NCBI GenBank assembly: GCA_032207245.1
Contig: CM063502.1
Span: 43,418,162 to 43,482,161 of the forward strand
DNA: 64,000 nucleotides
Direction: 5' to 3'
DNA from: Pardosa pseudoannulata
Lineage: Eukaryota > Arthropoda > Arachnida > Araneae > Lycosidae
This document shows, piece by piece, positions 22,568-33,040 of this stretch. The first letter of the stretch is position 1, and every line of letters starts with the position of its first letter. Below the pieces are notes generated by a model. The model had not been told where the DNA came from, ran no database searches, and saw only the letters and a program-made list of their open reading frames with translations. The translations under genes and the position numbers were made by a program.

Positions 22568-22651
22568 TACGACTGTTTTCCTCCAATGTGATGATTTATC
22601 TAAAACATCCCCCAATGCTGTTCCAACAACGTTTCTTCCTATCGTTTCTTT
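22568..22651 (-). CDS. Candidate short exon, minus strand
   Basis: On the minus strand a frame reading KETIGRNVVGTALGDVLDK then SSHWRKTV ends exactly at a consensus donor, GTC/GTAAGT. A possible acceptor (ATATTTTTGAG) lies at its upstream end just after an in-frame TGA. The composition is coding-like (Gly, Val, Trp, no runs). Beyond the donor the frame becomes Leu/Phe-rich and ends. I recognise no family. It is on the same strand as the candidate exons at 18.5 and 45 kb, but nothing ties them into one gene. Confidence 0.35.
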
Positions 22652-23323
22652 TACTCAAAAATATTTTTCAAATCTTTTCTATACTCTGCAAGCATCTATA
22701 ATTACGAAATGAGACTTCACTTGAGTTACTAATGAACGTCCTGATTATCGATTAATTGTTTAGAGCTAAAAGCGATGAGTAACTTCACGGAAGATTCATT
22801 TACAAAGTTTTGTCAGTTATATTTGTATTCTCATTTTCTCTTATTTTTAACTCTTAAAAAGCTTATTAAATATTTAATATTTTGACTTTTTTTCCAATTT
22901 TTGTCTCCAGATTCAAATATAATTGTTTGCAGTCGCTTGGATTTTAGATCAGTAATATATCATTCATATATACAAAAGCTTTTATTTTAATTCCGGTACA
23001 ACTCAAGAACGGATAATGTTTAAAAGTCTTTAACCTAAGTGAAAATTGATATTATGAAAAGAATTTAATAAATTGTAATAAATTTAAATTGCGGAATACT
23101 AAAAAAATTAAACGTAGAGTACAAAATGGCCCTAAACTATCCATATGTACTGTTAAACAGTGCCGGTTCCAGTATTTGTACCCAGAAGCACTTAAATCGC
23201 CAACGAAAAATGAAGAAAAAAGTATATTAACAAATTAAATTAAAATAGTATAAATACACTTTCAGATATTTGTCAGTTTTCAAACTCCCCACTTATCACA
23301 TATGTAGCTAATGCACTGTACTT
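22652..23323. other. AT-rich; one acceptor-like site
   Basis: CCAATTTTTGTCTCCAG near 22909 is a good 3' splice-site match, but the frame after it is short. Nothing else recognised. Confidence 0.4.
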
Positions 23324-23756
23324 TAGTTTACTTAGTAATGCACTGTACGTATCAAGGACATATTTATAAGGGGGGGGGCTATCCGTTAGTCTGGATCCTC
23401 CTCAAAATATTTTCAATGTATAAATTGCAAAATTGGTTTAAAACTATTAAAATTAGAATACATTACTAGTTTCCACTGTATTTATAAAGGGGGGGGGGCT
23501 ATCCGGGAGTCTGGATCCTTACCAAAATATTTTCAATGTATGAATTGCAAAATTTGTTTAAACTTATTAAAATTAGCGTACACTACTAGTTTCCACTGTA
23601 ACTGTACTTAGTAATGCGCTATATGTATCAAGGACGTATTTATAAAGGGGGGGGGGTATCCGGGAGTCTGGATCTTCCCCAAAATATTTTCAATGTATAA
23701 ATCGCAAAATTTGTTTAAACTTATTAAAATTAGCTTACATTACTAGTTTCCACTAC
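23324..23756. repeat. Three-unit tandem repeat with poly-G runs
   Basis: Each unit contains TATTTATAA(A), then a run of 9-10 G, TATCCGGGAGTCTGGATC, AAAATATTTTCAATGTAT, TTTAAACTTATTAAAATTAG and ACTAGTTTCCACT. G-runs are spaced 120 and 157 bp; the middle unit lacks the segment with GTATCAAGGAC. Units are highly similar, implying fairly recent expansion. Non-coding. Confidence 0.92.
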
Positions 23757-23995
23757 AAACGTTAATAGATCTTTTTCAACCATGAAAAGGATAAGTACAT
23801 TTCTTCGCAAAATAACTAGTTACTAGAGTTTAGTATTACATTCTGTGCATATACGCATGACTATAAAGGCAGATAAAAGTTTGAACATGATGACCTTAAA
23901 ATCTAGAAGAATTATTTTACTACTACAAAACAGTATTTTATAAATTACTGATCATACCATTCCGTTTTCGTATCTTGTTGTTAACAATGCCATTT
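23757..23995. other. AT-rich, nothing recognised
   Basis: Transition between the poly-G array and the GC-richer patch to the right. Confidence 0.5.
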
Positions 23996-24310
23996 GGAAG
24001 AGCCGAGAGCGCCAGAGGCTACGCAAATTAAAGCGAAGGGTTGAATCTTTCGTTTGACAGACAGCAATTCGGTAAAAGAAGGACTTTGCTCAGGGGATAC
24101 TCGTAATTTTGAAGCAGGGACCAGGCAGTAGACACCAAGGCTTGCCTTCCACACCCAGAAGCATCGTTTCAGAACTTGTAGGAATTCCGACTATATTCCG
24201 AACTTATCTTACGAGCCCCAGCCCTTGTCACCATTAACGAACATGGCGGATCTTATTCCGACTTGATCCCCGAATCCGCAACCCTAAAGTTACGAGATCC
24301 TTACCTTTTC
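23996..24310. promoter_or_regulatory. GC-richer patch with a YY1/Pho-like site
   Basis: About 300 bp with near-balanced composition in AT-rich surroundings. It contains AACATGGCGG (24240-24249), a close match to the YY1/Pho core, and repeated TTCCGA words (ATTCCGACT, ATTCCGAAC, TTATTCCGAC). No long open frame on either strand. A conserved non-coding element, promoter fragment or old repeat are all possible. Confidence 0.3.
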
Positions 24311-25059
24311 TGACTGAGTCACCATATCTCAAATCTTATAATACAAGGTATGTAATATCGTAAAAAAATGAAAGGATATGTCATAATTCATTTCTCTATA
24401 TATTTTTCTAGTTATACATAAATTTAATTTAGTTTAAATTCGTCTGGTAAAAAATGGAGCGTAAATTAAATACTCTCCAGTATTTACCAGTCAAATTTAA
24501 ATCTGGTAAAAATTTAGATTGTACAAAAAAAAGACACAATGTACTTGCAAACATATTTTTCAATATTCAATGAAATTACGTACAGAATTGCGGATTCGTT
24601 TTATGACGTATTTATGTAAGTATGAATGCAAAGCTATGAATAGATGTGTAAGACATGTATGTATGTACTTTGTGTATGTTTCACAATAATTTGGACCTTC
24701 CCTGAAAACATATCTGACTACGTCAGTGCTTAGAATAGCACAGAGCATTTGGGGCTGTCCTAGGTGCAAATGCGACTGAAAAAAATATCCTTAAAAACCA
24801 TTTTTAAGGGCATTGAAGAAGACAGGAGCGGGATAGAAAAGGGTTCTTTCATATTCTATTCGAATAAATTATGTATGTGGGAGCTCTTGTTATTTGCAGT
24901 TATACTCGTCCAAATTCTACCTTTTGTTTACTATATTTGGTTAGTTAGCTCGTTTTTAAATTTGTTATTATATTTTTATTATCATTTTTATATAGAAATT
25001 TTATGAATCAGTAACAACAGTGAACTGGTTAGCTGTGGAATTTATTTTTAAAAAACACC
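24311..25059. other. AT-rich, nothing recognised
   Basis: An 80-codon plus-strand frame (24764-25006) ends in a Leu/Tyr/Phe-rich stretch. It has no domain and I do not call it. Confidence 0.45.
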
Positions 25060-25935
25060 TCACAAGGTAAGTGACCTTACACTCATGTTTCTCAAGGGAC
25101 CAGAGAAAATAGTCATATAACTGAGAGGATCGTACAAGTGAGATCACTAATTTCAACAAATTCAGAGTATTAATGCCCTTAAAGCTACAAAAGGTCAATG
25201 TACCATATTAAAATGATAAGCTAAACGGACACAGAATTTTTTTAAATTAATCTGAAGCTAGGAAATATATAATACAGAAAATAGTCATATAACTGAGAGG
25301 GTCGTACAAGTGAGAGAGCACCAATTTCAACAAATTCAGAGTATTAATCTCATTATAGCTACAAAAGGTCAATGTACCATATTAATATCATAAGCTAAAC
25401 AGGCACAGAATTTTTTTAATTAATCTGAAGCTATGAAAATTATAATACACTATCACTAAAAACATAAAAGACTTTTGTACACATACACATTTTAAGTATA
25501 CATACCATTACATACAAAACCGCAACAGATGAAATGAATTGTAGCATCCTTCTCTTGTAATTTCTTAACAATCCCCCTAATTTACCTCTTTATTAGCCAA
25601 TTTATTCACAGTAATAGATGGAGACAAGAAACGATCATCGATAACTAACAAAATCTTTAATATCCTGAATGATAGTTCGTTTAACAAAATTACCGTCGTT
25701 CAAGTGAGAGGAAATTGCATCTTAACCCGAAAAAAAGCCGTGCAAATAAGAGAGTAACTGAGCTTGATAGAGACTATAACTGAAAGTCTGACAAATAAGA
25801 AAATTTTAACATTATTTCCCATAGGACTTCGCTGGGACTAAGAAAACAACGCACAACCGAGACAGTCGAAGAAATAAAAGACGCATCGCTGTATTTAATT
25901 TCATTCAATTACTGAAATCGTAGATAAATTTGGAC
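25060..25935. repeat. Dispersed repeat, copy B (no MITE)
   Basis: Paralogue of 4707-5880 in the same orientation. It lacks the TTAA MITE: the sequence runs directly from TATCCTGAATGATAGTTCG into the part that lies right of the MITE in copy A. Copy B has its own internal tandem duplication. Both share a recurrent degenerate GTCGTACAAGTGAGAG motif. Confidence 0.8.
25102..25440. repeat. Two-unit tandem duplication within copy B
   Basis: Both units start AGAAAATAGTCATATAACTG and share GTCGTACAAGTGAGA, AATTTCAACAAATTCAGAG, AGCTACAAAAGGTCAATG and TTAATCTGAAGCTA. The units are about 170 bp and differ by scattered substitutions. Confidence 0.92.
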
Positions 25936-26180
25936 TAAACTGTTCGTTATCTCTTTTCTGTTAATTTTACGTTCTTTATCATGGACAAATTTCCCTCTAA
26001 AAATAAATTATCTCTTTGCATTAGATATGAATACCGTGCCGCTAAGTAAGTTTTACATGCGACTAATGCTCTAATTTGTAATGTCGAGTTTTAAATGTAA
26101 CTGCGTAAAAAAAGTAATATAGAAAATTAAAAGTGTATTAGAAAATCTCATAGAGAATTGGATATACTGGTTTTTGTGCA
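25936..26180. other. AT-rich, nothing recognised
   Basis: Background sequence without a supported feature. Confidence 0.5.
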
Positions 26181-26420
26181 TATGGACAGGTTTATCAAAC
26201 GTGCCACGGTCTATTTTTTGTTGCACGACGGCTAACAAAACCAGGATCTATCTCTTAAAGCCGATTTTGAACGAATAAGACATCCATGTCAACATCGGAA
26301 TTCAAAGCAACAACTACCGGTATCGAAAGGTAAGTCCTAAAGCCACTAACGGCAAGCCTAAAGAATTCTTTGAAATCAGCCTTAAAATATAAATTGCTTG
26401 GTTCTCACTCTGCAAAGTAA
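26181..26420 (+). other. GC-richer patch with a possible first exon
   Basis: The patch departs from the AT-rich background. At 26286 an ATG opens the frame MSTSEFKATTTGIER, which meets a near-perfect splice donor (GAAAG/GTAAGTCC) at 26329/26330. A short first coding exon would look like this. There is no promoter motif I can point to and no matching downstream exon, so it is weak. Confidence 0.25.
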
Positions 26421-27517
26421 GACTTTGTAAGAGAGAAAAAATAAGCAAACTAACCTACAAGAGTACTTGAAGAAAAAATTTAATGCAATTTTTGATCATG
26501 TAACCGGAATGCTTTTATGGATAGCAATTAAGAGAAAATTAATTGCTATTAGCATAGAAAAAATAATTTTTGTATGATTAACTACTCATGTATTTTTCTA
26601 AACCCATCTTTGAATCATCCTTCTTCTAACCTTATTATCGGTCTCCTTACTTAATGTTAACTAATCTCAGTAATGTAATAACGTGCAATATTAAACTGTC
26701 CTTTCTTATATATATTATCGGTTTTCTTAAATTACATTAGCTGCGTTAAAGAGAGTAAATGAATACTAAAACTGAAAATTAAAAAAAAGGCAACCGCTTG
26801 GGCTATGCTCATCAACATTAATCAATGCTGATTGAATGAGGGAGAAAAAATAGTAGCTTCTTGAATTAATTTTCAACATTTGTTATTTGCCCGATACATC
26901 ACTATTTCTTTTAAACAAGTCTTAACTCAGTTTTATTCTATTAATATTTTCTTTGAGAAAACGTATGTAGCCTTGAATTCATGTTCAAATTTTTAATAGT
27001 TGTTAGAAAAGAAAATAAGATTCTGTTCAAAATAAAAAAAAATCTGTTTAAAAAATTATTTGGTATAGAAATTCAGACAATGGTTACGAGTCATTTGATA
27101 GGATGTTTTGAAAACATTATCTTAAAAGAATAGTCACAGTTTTCTAACAAAGGATTTCATAAAACTTGAGGGTTTCAACAATAGTCTTCATTGCTGTTAT
27201 AAACACCCAGAAATTGCAGACAAAACATTGTCTTCCAGAACTGAACGAATTGCTTAGAGTTGTATAATTAAGCGGAGGTAATACAACAAAGACTTTACAC
27301 CTGAATACTCATACATTACAAAAGCAATCTACAACCAATTTACATTTCGGTTTCAAACTTCTTAAAATATGCGATAATATTTTTGTATAGTCTCGTTTTA
27401 TTCCTGTTAATTTAAGTAAAAAAAGCAGGTTGGATGGCCTGTTCATACAGAAGGTCGTTCACACTTTAAAGAAATGAATTTGGTAGTTATTTTTCATGTG
27501 TAAATGCCGCAGATTTT
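26421..27517. other. AT-rich, nothing recognised
   Basis: No supported feature. Confidence 0.5.
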
Positions 27518-27850
27518 ATTTTATCGGATAGCAATGTTTTTTAACTATAGCTGTAATTTGACTTCTACGTGAAAGTCAGCTTTTTCCTATGTACCTTAAG
27601 TCAATTTTACACCAATCCTTTTGGGTCGTTGTCCATTCAGTTTTCTTAGATGCCGTTTACCTAATGCTTGTTTTAATAAACCGAAAACACCAACGTCCAT
27701 TACAGAAGCATCAGGTGATTTTACACATACATATCTTATGTGCAATAGGCTTTATTCCTGTTTCTGGTTTTTCTTTGCTAAATAAGTGCTATTTGACTTG
27801 GATATGCGACAGAGGCTTTTTTCATGTGAATCTTAATTTACTGATATAAG
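27518..27850 (-). pseudogene. Tc1/mariner-superfamily transposase relic (C-terminal)
   Basis: On the minus strand: KSPDASVMDVGVFGLLKQAL, then GKRHLRKLNG, and in a shifted frame WCKIDLRYIGKS and, past a stop, ITAIVKKHCYPIK followed by a stop. This matches the C-terminal part of a mariner-like group in which SPDxxxMDxxxFGLLKxAL surrounds the third catalytic aspartate and ...SLLSWKxRCRxIVxxHGYxIE closes the protein. Upstream HMKKA..T-like pieces fit the second-aspartate region. The N-terminal half is not found. Stops and frameshifts show it is dead. Any plus-strand frame here is a shadow. Identified from remembered family motifs, not a search. Confidence 0.72.
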
Positions 27851-28470
27851 CCTTTCCATGTAAAGCTGTAAATTCTACTTCGAAATTTAATTGCAAAATA
27901 TTCTGTTCACAATACAGGAAATTAATTTTGAATGGAGACATTTTAATTTTTAATTTGTCGTTATCAGTAAATCCTATAACTATCATGAATCAATTTGGAA
28001 AATTTTCTGTACATTATGAAACCATTTCGTACGACGTACAATAGTTTTGTACGCTCATAAATGCCAGTGGAGCAAGAAAAAAAATATTTTTTATTACAAT
28101 TATTTAAATACATCTATGAGTTATTGAATATTACAACAAATTTAAATTTTTCAGCAGCTATGTATTTTTTATAAAATTTTCTGCATTTAGTTTTTCTTTC
28201 AGTAATATGCTTTGCCAAAAGCAGGTAATTGAGATTTAAATATATTTTTCAACTTGAAACCTTTATAAGCGAATTTGATTACAATGCAGAAAACACTCAT
28301 AGTTTCAATGCAATGGTTCTTTGTGTAGACGAATTTTATTTTACGGTGAAAAGTTTCATTTTCTTGATATTCAATACATTATAAATAACTTTTTTTTAAA
28401 TACAATAACATTTATTTTTAAACCACATTATAATTTGTTGATAAGAATATTTTTCCTTTGAAGACATAGT
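27851..28470. other. AT-rich, nothing recognised
   Basis: The missing 5' part of the transposase relic would be expected here, but I cannot see it. Confidence 0.45.
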
Positions 28471-28477
28471 TACATAT

Positions 28478-28951
28478 TTGATTGCCATCTATCAATTTTA
28501 CGTGCCATTTTCAAAATATATATTTTATTTTAAATTCCAATTAAACAAGATAGTAGAAAACGGTTACTCTGAGGTTGCCAAATTTTTGTCTCCAAATGCG
28601 AATGAGAGAAATACAAAATGGTTTTCATTAAGGGAGAGCAACATTTCGTGCATTCTCTATAATTCCAGAAAGCTGATGAGAAAAATAGTTTAAACACTAA
28701 TTTTCGTTTAAAATTATACTCTGTCTTTCTCAAAAAATAATTCTATTTTTTTCACTTATTCTGAAAAGTATATTAAAGAAATGAGTCTTCTTGATCCAGG
28801 TGTAAACTTAAAAGGATTTTTCTGGAAAGATTTTAATGACGCTGCTAAAAGAGGAATGATTAAGAAATTTGGAGAACCCAAAGACGTGTTTCTCGAACTT
28901 ATTTACCGACGAAACGGAATATCAGGGATAAAAATGATGAATGAGACATAA
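28478..28951 (+). pseudogene. Coding relic with one ankyrin-like repeat
   Basis: One frame runs through the whole segment with two stops (28691 and 28709). The first part contains KIVENGYSEVAKFLSPNANE, which has the pattern of an ankyrin repeat helix pair (ENGxxEVxKFL..xAN). The second part is an ATG-started 56-codon frame (MSLLDPGVNLKGFFWKDFND ... PKDVFLELIYRRNG) with clearly coding-like composition. A pyrimidine-rich stretch (CTATTTTTTTCACTTATTC) precedes it and could be an acceptor for a terminal exon. Ankyrin assignment rests on a single partial repeat. It may be a relic or two exons of a real gene. Confidence 0.38.
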
Positions 28952-29799
28952 CAACAACAAAAATTGGATTATATTCAGTTTACGGGTAACTTCATTTTAC
29001 ATATATTACTTATTCTGAGAACAATCAGTTTCAACAGAAATGTATAACATTAATTGCAATAATTTGTTATAAAGGAAAATGTGTAGTGTAATATTCTATT
29101 CTTCCTATTGCTTATGTATAAAGAAATGCTCCATAAGTATGCAATATAGTGTAACATATGATACGGTTGAATCAAATTAACTTCGTTAAACTACAAAGCG
29201 TACAATTAACTACACAAAATAATTAAAATATATTTTCATAACATTTTTTATATTTTTGGATTATGATTACCTTGAAACAGTTTCCTAAAGATATTAATGT
29301 TAGTATACTTTGTGCTTTTTAAAAATGTATCCGTGAAACCAGAGTTTTTAATAAATTATTAGAAATAATTTCTGCAAGATTACAATAACTAAATTAATCA
29401 AACAAACTGTTTAAAATGAAATAGTAAAATGATTTACATTTTATTTTGGTGATCCATGGCTTGATTTTCTTTGCATCTCATTGTGTAATGTTTATTAAGT
29501 CTTAATACATTTTCCGAAAGAAAATAAAATTAGCGATGATTTAAATACTCTTTTGAAATTTGAGAATTGCTAAATGCAATGAATTTACTATTCTTACGAG
29601 GTTCTTGTTTACACGTATTTCACTCGCTTAAGTTTACGGTCCTTCGTTTCAAAAGAAATTCTGCTTCATATGGAAAATAATTGTGATTTTCTAAAACTCG
29701 TTTTAAGTAATAAATAACTGCATAATCATTTCGTATAGCTAGTGGTTTACCCTTGGCCTTAAATTGTACTATACCGTTAAGCATTCAAAATAAGCTGCG
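28952..29799. other. AT-rich, nothing recognised
   Basis: No supported feature. Confidence 0.5.
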
Positions 29800-30350
29800 A
29801 GCTCTTTGAGGTTACGGGGCAGTAACCTAATCAACAGAGTATGTCCCGTAACCTCATTCAATGAGACTTCGAACACGTGTTGGAAAATGAAAAGTGAAAA
29901 TAATTACAAAAAATCTAATCTTACGAGCTTGTTGATCACGGAGTGCGACAGGGGAATGTCAAAATTAGAAATGCCAGGCCTTCAAATATGTAAACCCACT
30001 ACTCAGACGCACCCGAATTCTGATAACAACAAAAGCCGCTGTGCCTTCTCAGGTAAAAACAACACGATTCTACTAGACACTCGAATCGATAGCAATGTCT
30101 AGAATCCAGACGACCCAAGGCATTGGCTGAGAATGTCCTATGACGTCACTTCACAAGATAACCAAAACTCAAGTCTTGGCTCTTTATCGCCCGCATTGGC
30201 TTTCAGTGTCTCAACAGCCAAGAACTCTTTTTCGGGAAGTAGTCGAGTCGATGCCAGAGCGGTGAAGAATCGATGACACGCGAGGGATGGAATCCTTACG
30301 CGCACAATCGATTCCCGAATTGGATATATTCCATCCTTGTAAATCGATAG
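29800..30350. promoter_or_regulatory. GC-richer patch with inverted repeat and CRE
   Basis: About 550 bp of balanced composition. It opens with a perfect 12-bp inverted repeat (TGAGGTTACGGG / CCCGTAACCTCA, 26-nt spacer). Further in lies a consensus CRE (TGACGTCA, 30141-30148). Words ATCGAT, GGATGGAATCC and ATATTCCATCC follow. A 98-codon frame from a TTG has no domain and overlaps the inverted repeat. Candidate conserved regulatory element; function is inference. Confidence 0.35.
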
Positions 30351-30902
30351 TCTGCTTGAAATTGTTAATTTTAAATGGGACTTCTGAGACTTTCGACTAC
30401 AGCTTTTCTATATTCATAGAAACCATTATAGGGCGTTTAAAAAAATGTAGAGCATTAACGATCTAGAATTCATGGTGAATCGTGTCACGCGTGAAGATCA
30501 CTTACCATGTATTCTGAAAAACATTGTAGCCTAATTTATATAAATATGTAATGCTAAATCAGACACTTTCAAAGACATTGCAATGCGTAATTCAGGATTT
30601 GAATACTTTTATTTCTAATTCTGAGAACTTCCTACTGCAAAAGGCATCGGCCAAGATAATTACTATAATCGATTAGAACTGACTGTCATTTAAATGCTAT
30701 ATATCAATTATACTGAAATTAATCATTGATTAGCTGATTATTGCGCGATGTGGACATATTTTTTATGTTTACTTTTACAAACTGCGTAAACGTATATTAC
30801 GTGAATTATATAGAGTAATTAACAGATTTGGCAGCAAACAAATTAAGTTTTGAAAGTTTTATTGTTTTAATGATGTCGTCTACTATGCATAAAATTTGAT
30901 AA
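30351..30902. other. AT-rich, nothing recognised
   Basis: No supported feature. Confidence 0.5.
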
Positions 30903-31294
30903 TGTCAAATAAATAAGTATAAATATATCGTGTTAATTTTCAGCAACTAATTTATAAAACTATTGCCTACTACTTACTACTGTAAGAATTTCCATCCACT
31001 GCTGAACAGCAACTTGTGTTTTACTTTCCTTTACTTACTGGCATTTTCAGGATCTATCTCTTTTCTTCTATGATAATAGTTGGTATAACGTGACTAATAT
31101 TGTCAAATAAATAAGTATAAATATATCGTGTTAATTTTTAGCAACTAATTTATAAAACTATTGACGACTACTTACTACTGTAAGAATTTCCATCCACTGC
31201 TGAACAGCAACTTGTGTTTTACTTTCCTTTACTTACTGGCATTTTCAGGATCTATCTCTTTTCTTCTATGATAATATTTGGTATAACGTGACTA
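30903..31294. repeat. Recent tandem duplication, period 198 bp
   Basis: Two units from TGTCAAATAAATAAGTATAA to GGTATAACGTGACTA differ at only about four positions over some 194 bp by my reading, so the duplication is young. Each unit contains TTCCATCCACTGCTGAACAGC. Non-coding. Confidence 0.95.
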
Positions 31295-31867
31295 CTGTAA
31301 AAAATTATGTTCTACGTAATGATTAACATTTAACCAAAAGGATGCTCATAAATTTGAGTTCTGAAGGAACAATGGGGGGAAAAGCTAAGCATCCAATCAT
31401 TTTGACTGTCATCAAGTTGTATAACACTGCATTTAGAGAATCGTGCACATTTATCTCATTAAAAGTTTTGGCAAAGCTACGACAGTTATATCAAACACTC
31501 GATTTTGTATGTCTTTTATCAAACAATGTATAATCGTACTTCCTTGAGTTTCCATATTTCTGCCTGTTTGTCTATTCGCCTAACGTATTGTTCCACGTGA
31601 ATAACCTGCTTGACTGATAAAAACGTCAGCATGTTGAGTTTGACTGGAAAATAGATGGTGCTTAGATGGCAACTAGACACAGAACCAACAATTTGAAATA
31701 AAGTTTGTCTGCAGAGTTATACTACCTATTATCCTCTGTCATATTTTCCTTTAAAATTCCCAATGTTAAAGTTAGTATTAATATATGACAATAATAAAAC
31801 TGTCACAGAATTTCGTAGAAAATTGTTTCCACTAGTTTCAAAATTACCTTACAAATATGATTTTTTA
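31295..31867. other. AT-rich, nothing recognised
   Basis: A 63-codon plus frame (31342-31533) has no motif and no splice support. Confidence 0.45.
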
Positions 31868-32168
31868 TTTGTAAATATACCTCTGAATTAGCGATCAGCT
31901 AATGAATGCAGCATTTAAATTCCTAAAATTAATAAATATTTATGCATTTGCCTTATTAATCTCCCCTTTTTTACACATTAAATAAAGTCATTCACTTTAC
32001 AAGTGAAAATAAACTTCTTATTATAAATGCAAGAGTCTTATGTAAAATATATTGCAGATGTACTTCTAAAGTGAATGATGTCAAAAATTAAAGTTTTAAA
32101 AAAATTGCGTAGAGAGCTTAACAAAAAACAAAGTATAACTTGGAATTTCACCCCAATTTGTAATCACA
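31868..32168. repeat. Dispersed repeat R, copy 2
   Basis: Paralogue of 21003-21325, same orientation, with indels. Unlike copy 1 it is not bordered by GGTTCTCAA hAT-like termini. Confidence 0.85.
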
Positions 32169-32559
32169 AAGTTCAAGAAATTCAATACTATTTATGATTG
32201 ATTTATTGAATGTTAAATTATTTATTGCCTTCAATAATATTATTTAATATTATATATAAAATTATAGGTATTTATGCAATATTTTTACTTAATACTGGTT
32301 TGTGAAATTAAATAGTATTTATTTTATTCAATATTATTTTATACTGAAGGAAGTATGTAATAGAGGAAAAAAAGTAATATTTTTCATGAAAAATAGTGCA
32401 GATTTCATCCCATGGAAGGTCTAAAAAACAATTGTAATAATAAATTTCTGCTCTGACGAATTTCAGAGTCACGAAATAAAGTTGGGAAGATGTGAGATAT
32501 CAATATCTCAGTAAGAAAAATGTACTCTTAGGATACTAGTGCACATTTTACACATATTT
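32169..32559. other. AT-rich; presumed 3' flank of transposase relic
   Basis: TTTA/TAATA-rich sequence. I could not find the terminal inverted repeat expected beyond the relic that starts at 32560. Confidence 0.4.
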
Positions 32560-33040
32560 TTTCACAAAACTTTTTAAGTTCTCGCACTGTTTGGGGAGAT
32601 GGAGCTCTTGGAGAAACACGTCTAACAAGAGAATTCCAGGCATGCTCAGAAGAAGTCAAGTATGGAAAGTAGGTAGGTCATTTTGTGTGTTAAGTATTTT
32701 CACTTTTTAATAATTCCGGTACTTCAGCAATCCTTTGTGGACTCGCATTAAGTCTGGACCTACCGTATCCCTGAAAATACAAACATAATCGAGAATAATC
32801 TCAATATCTCATAAATTCTGCAATGTTACTGTAATATAACGGTATCTCTCTCGAAGATGTGAAGCAGTGTTCTGCCGTTGTGCACAATGTCTGCCCACAC
32901 TAACGCGACTTGGCTGTACCAATGGCGTTCATTAACAAACATTCCGTGGTGCGTAACGTGTTCCCCTCTCTCTCTCCTTTTCCTTAGTGAAGAGGGATTA
33001 GTCGGAGAACATCACTCTAGGCTCTATTGCTGATCCTAAC
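32560..33040 (-). pseudogene. Tc1-like (DDE) transposase relic
   Basis: Read on the minus strand in order: EPRVMFSD with the first catalytic Asp (the usual DESRF is broken by a stop), VALVWADIVHNGRTLLHIFE (the VMVWGGIxxxGRTxLHxF block), a VGPDLM piece at the second-Asp region, and SEHAWNSLVRRVSPRAP, which is the PIEHxWxxL block carrying the third catalytic Glu. Frame shifts and stops separate the blocks. The DNA-binding N terminus is not seen and no terminal repeats were found. Order and spacing fit a DD34E Tc1 family member, now dead. Confidence 0.85.

Noticed and set aside
27589..27849. 86-codon plus-strand ORF
   Set aside because: It is the antisense shadow of the minus-strand mariner-like relic.
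29806..30102. 98-codon ORF as a gene
   Set aside because: It begins with TTG inside an inverted repeat and has no recognisable features.
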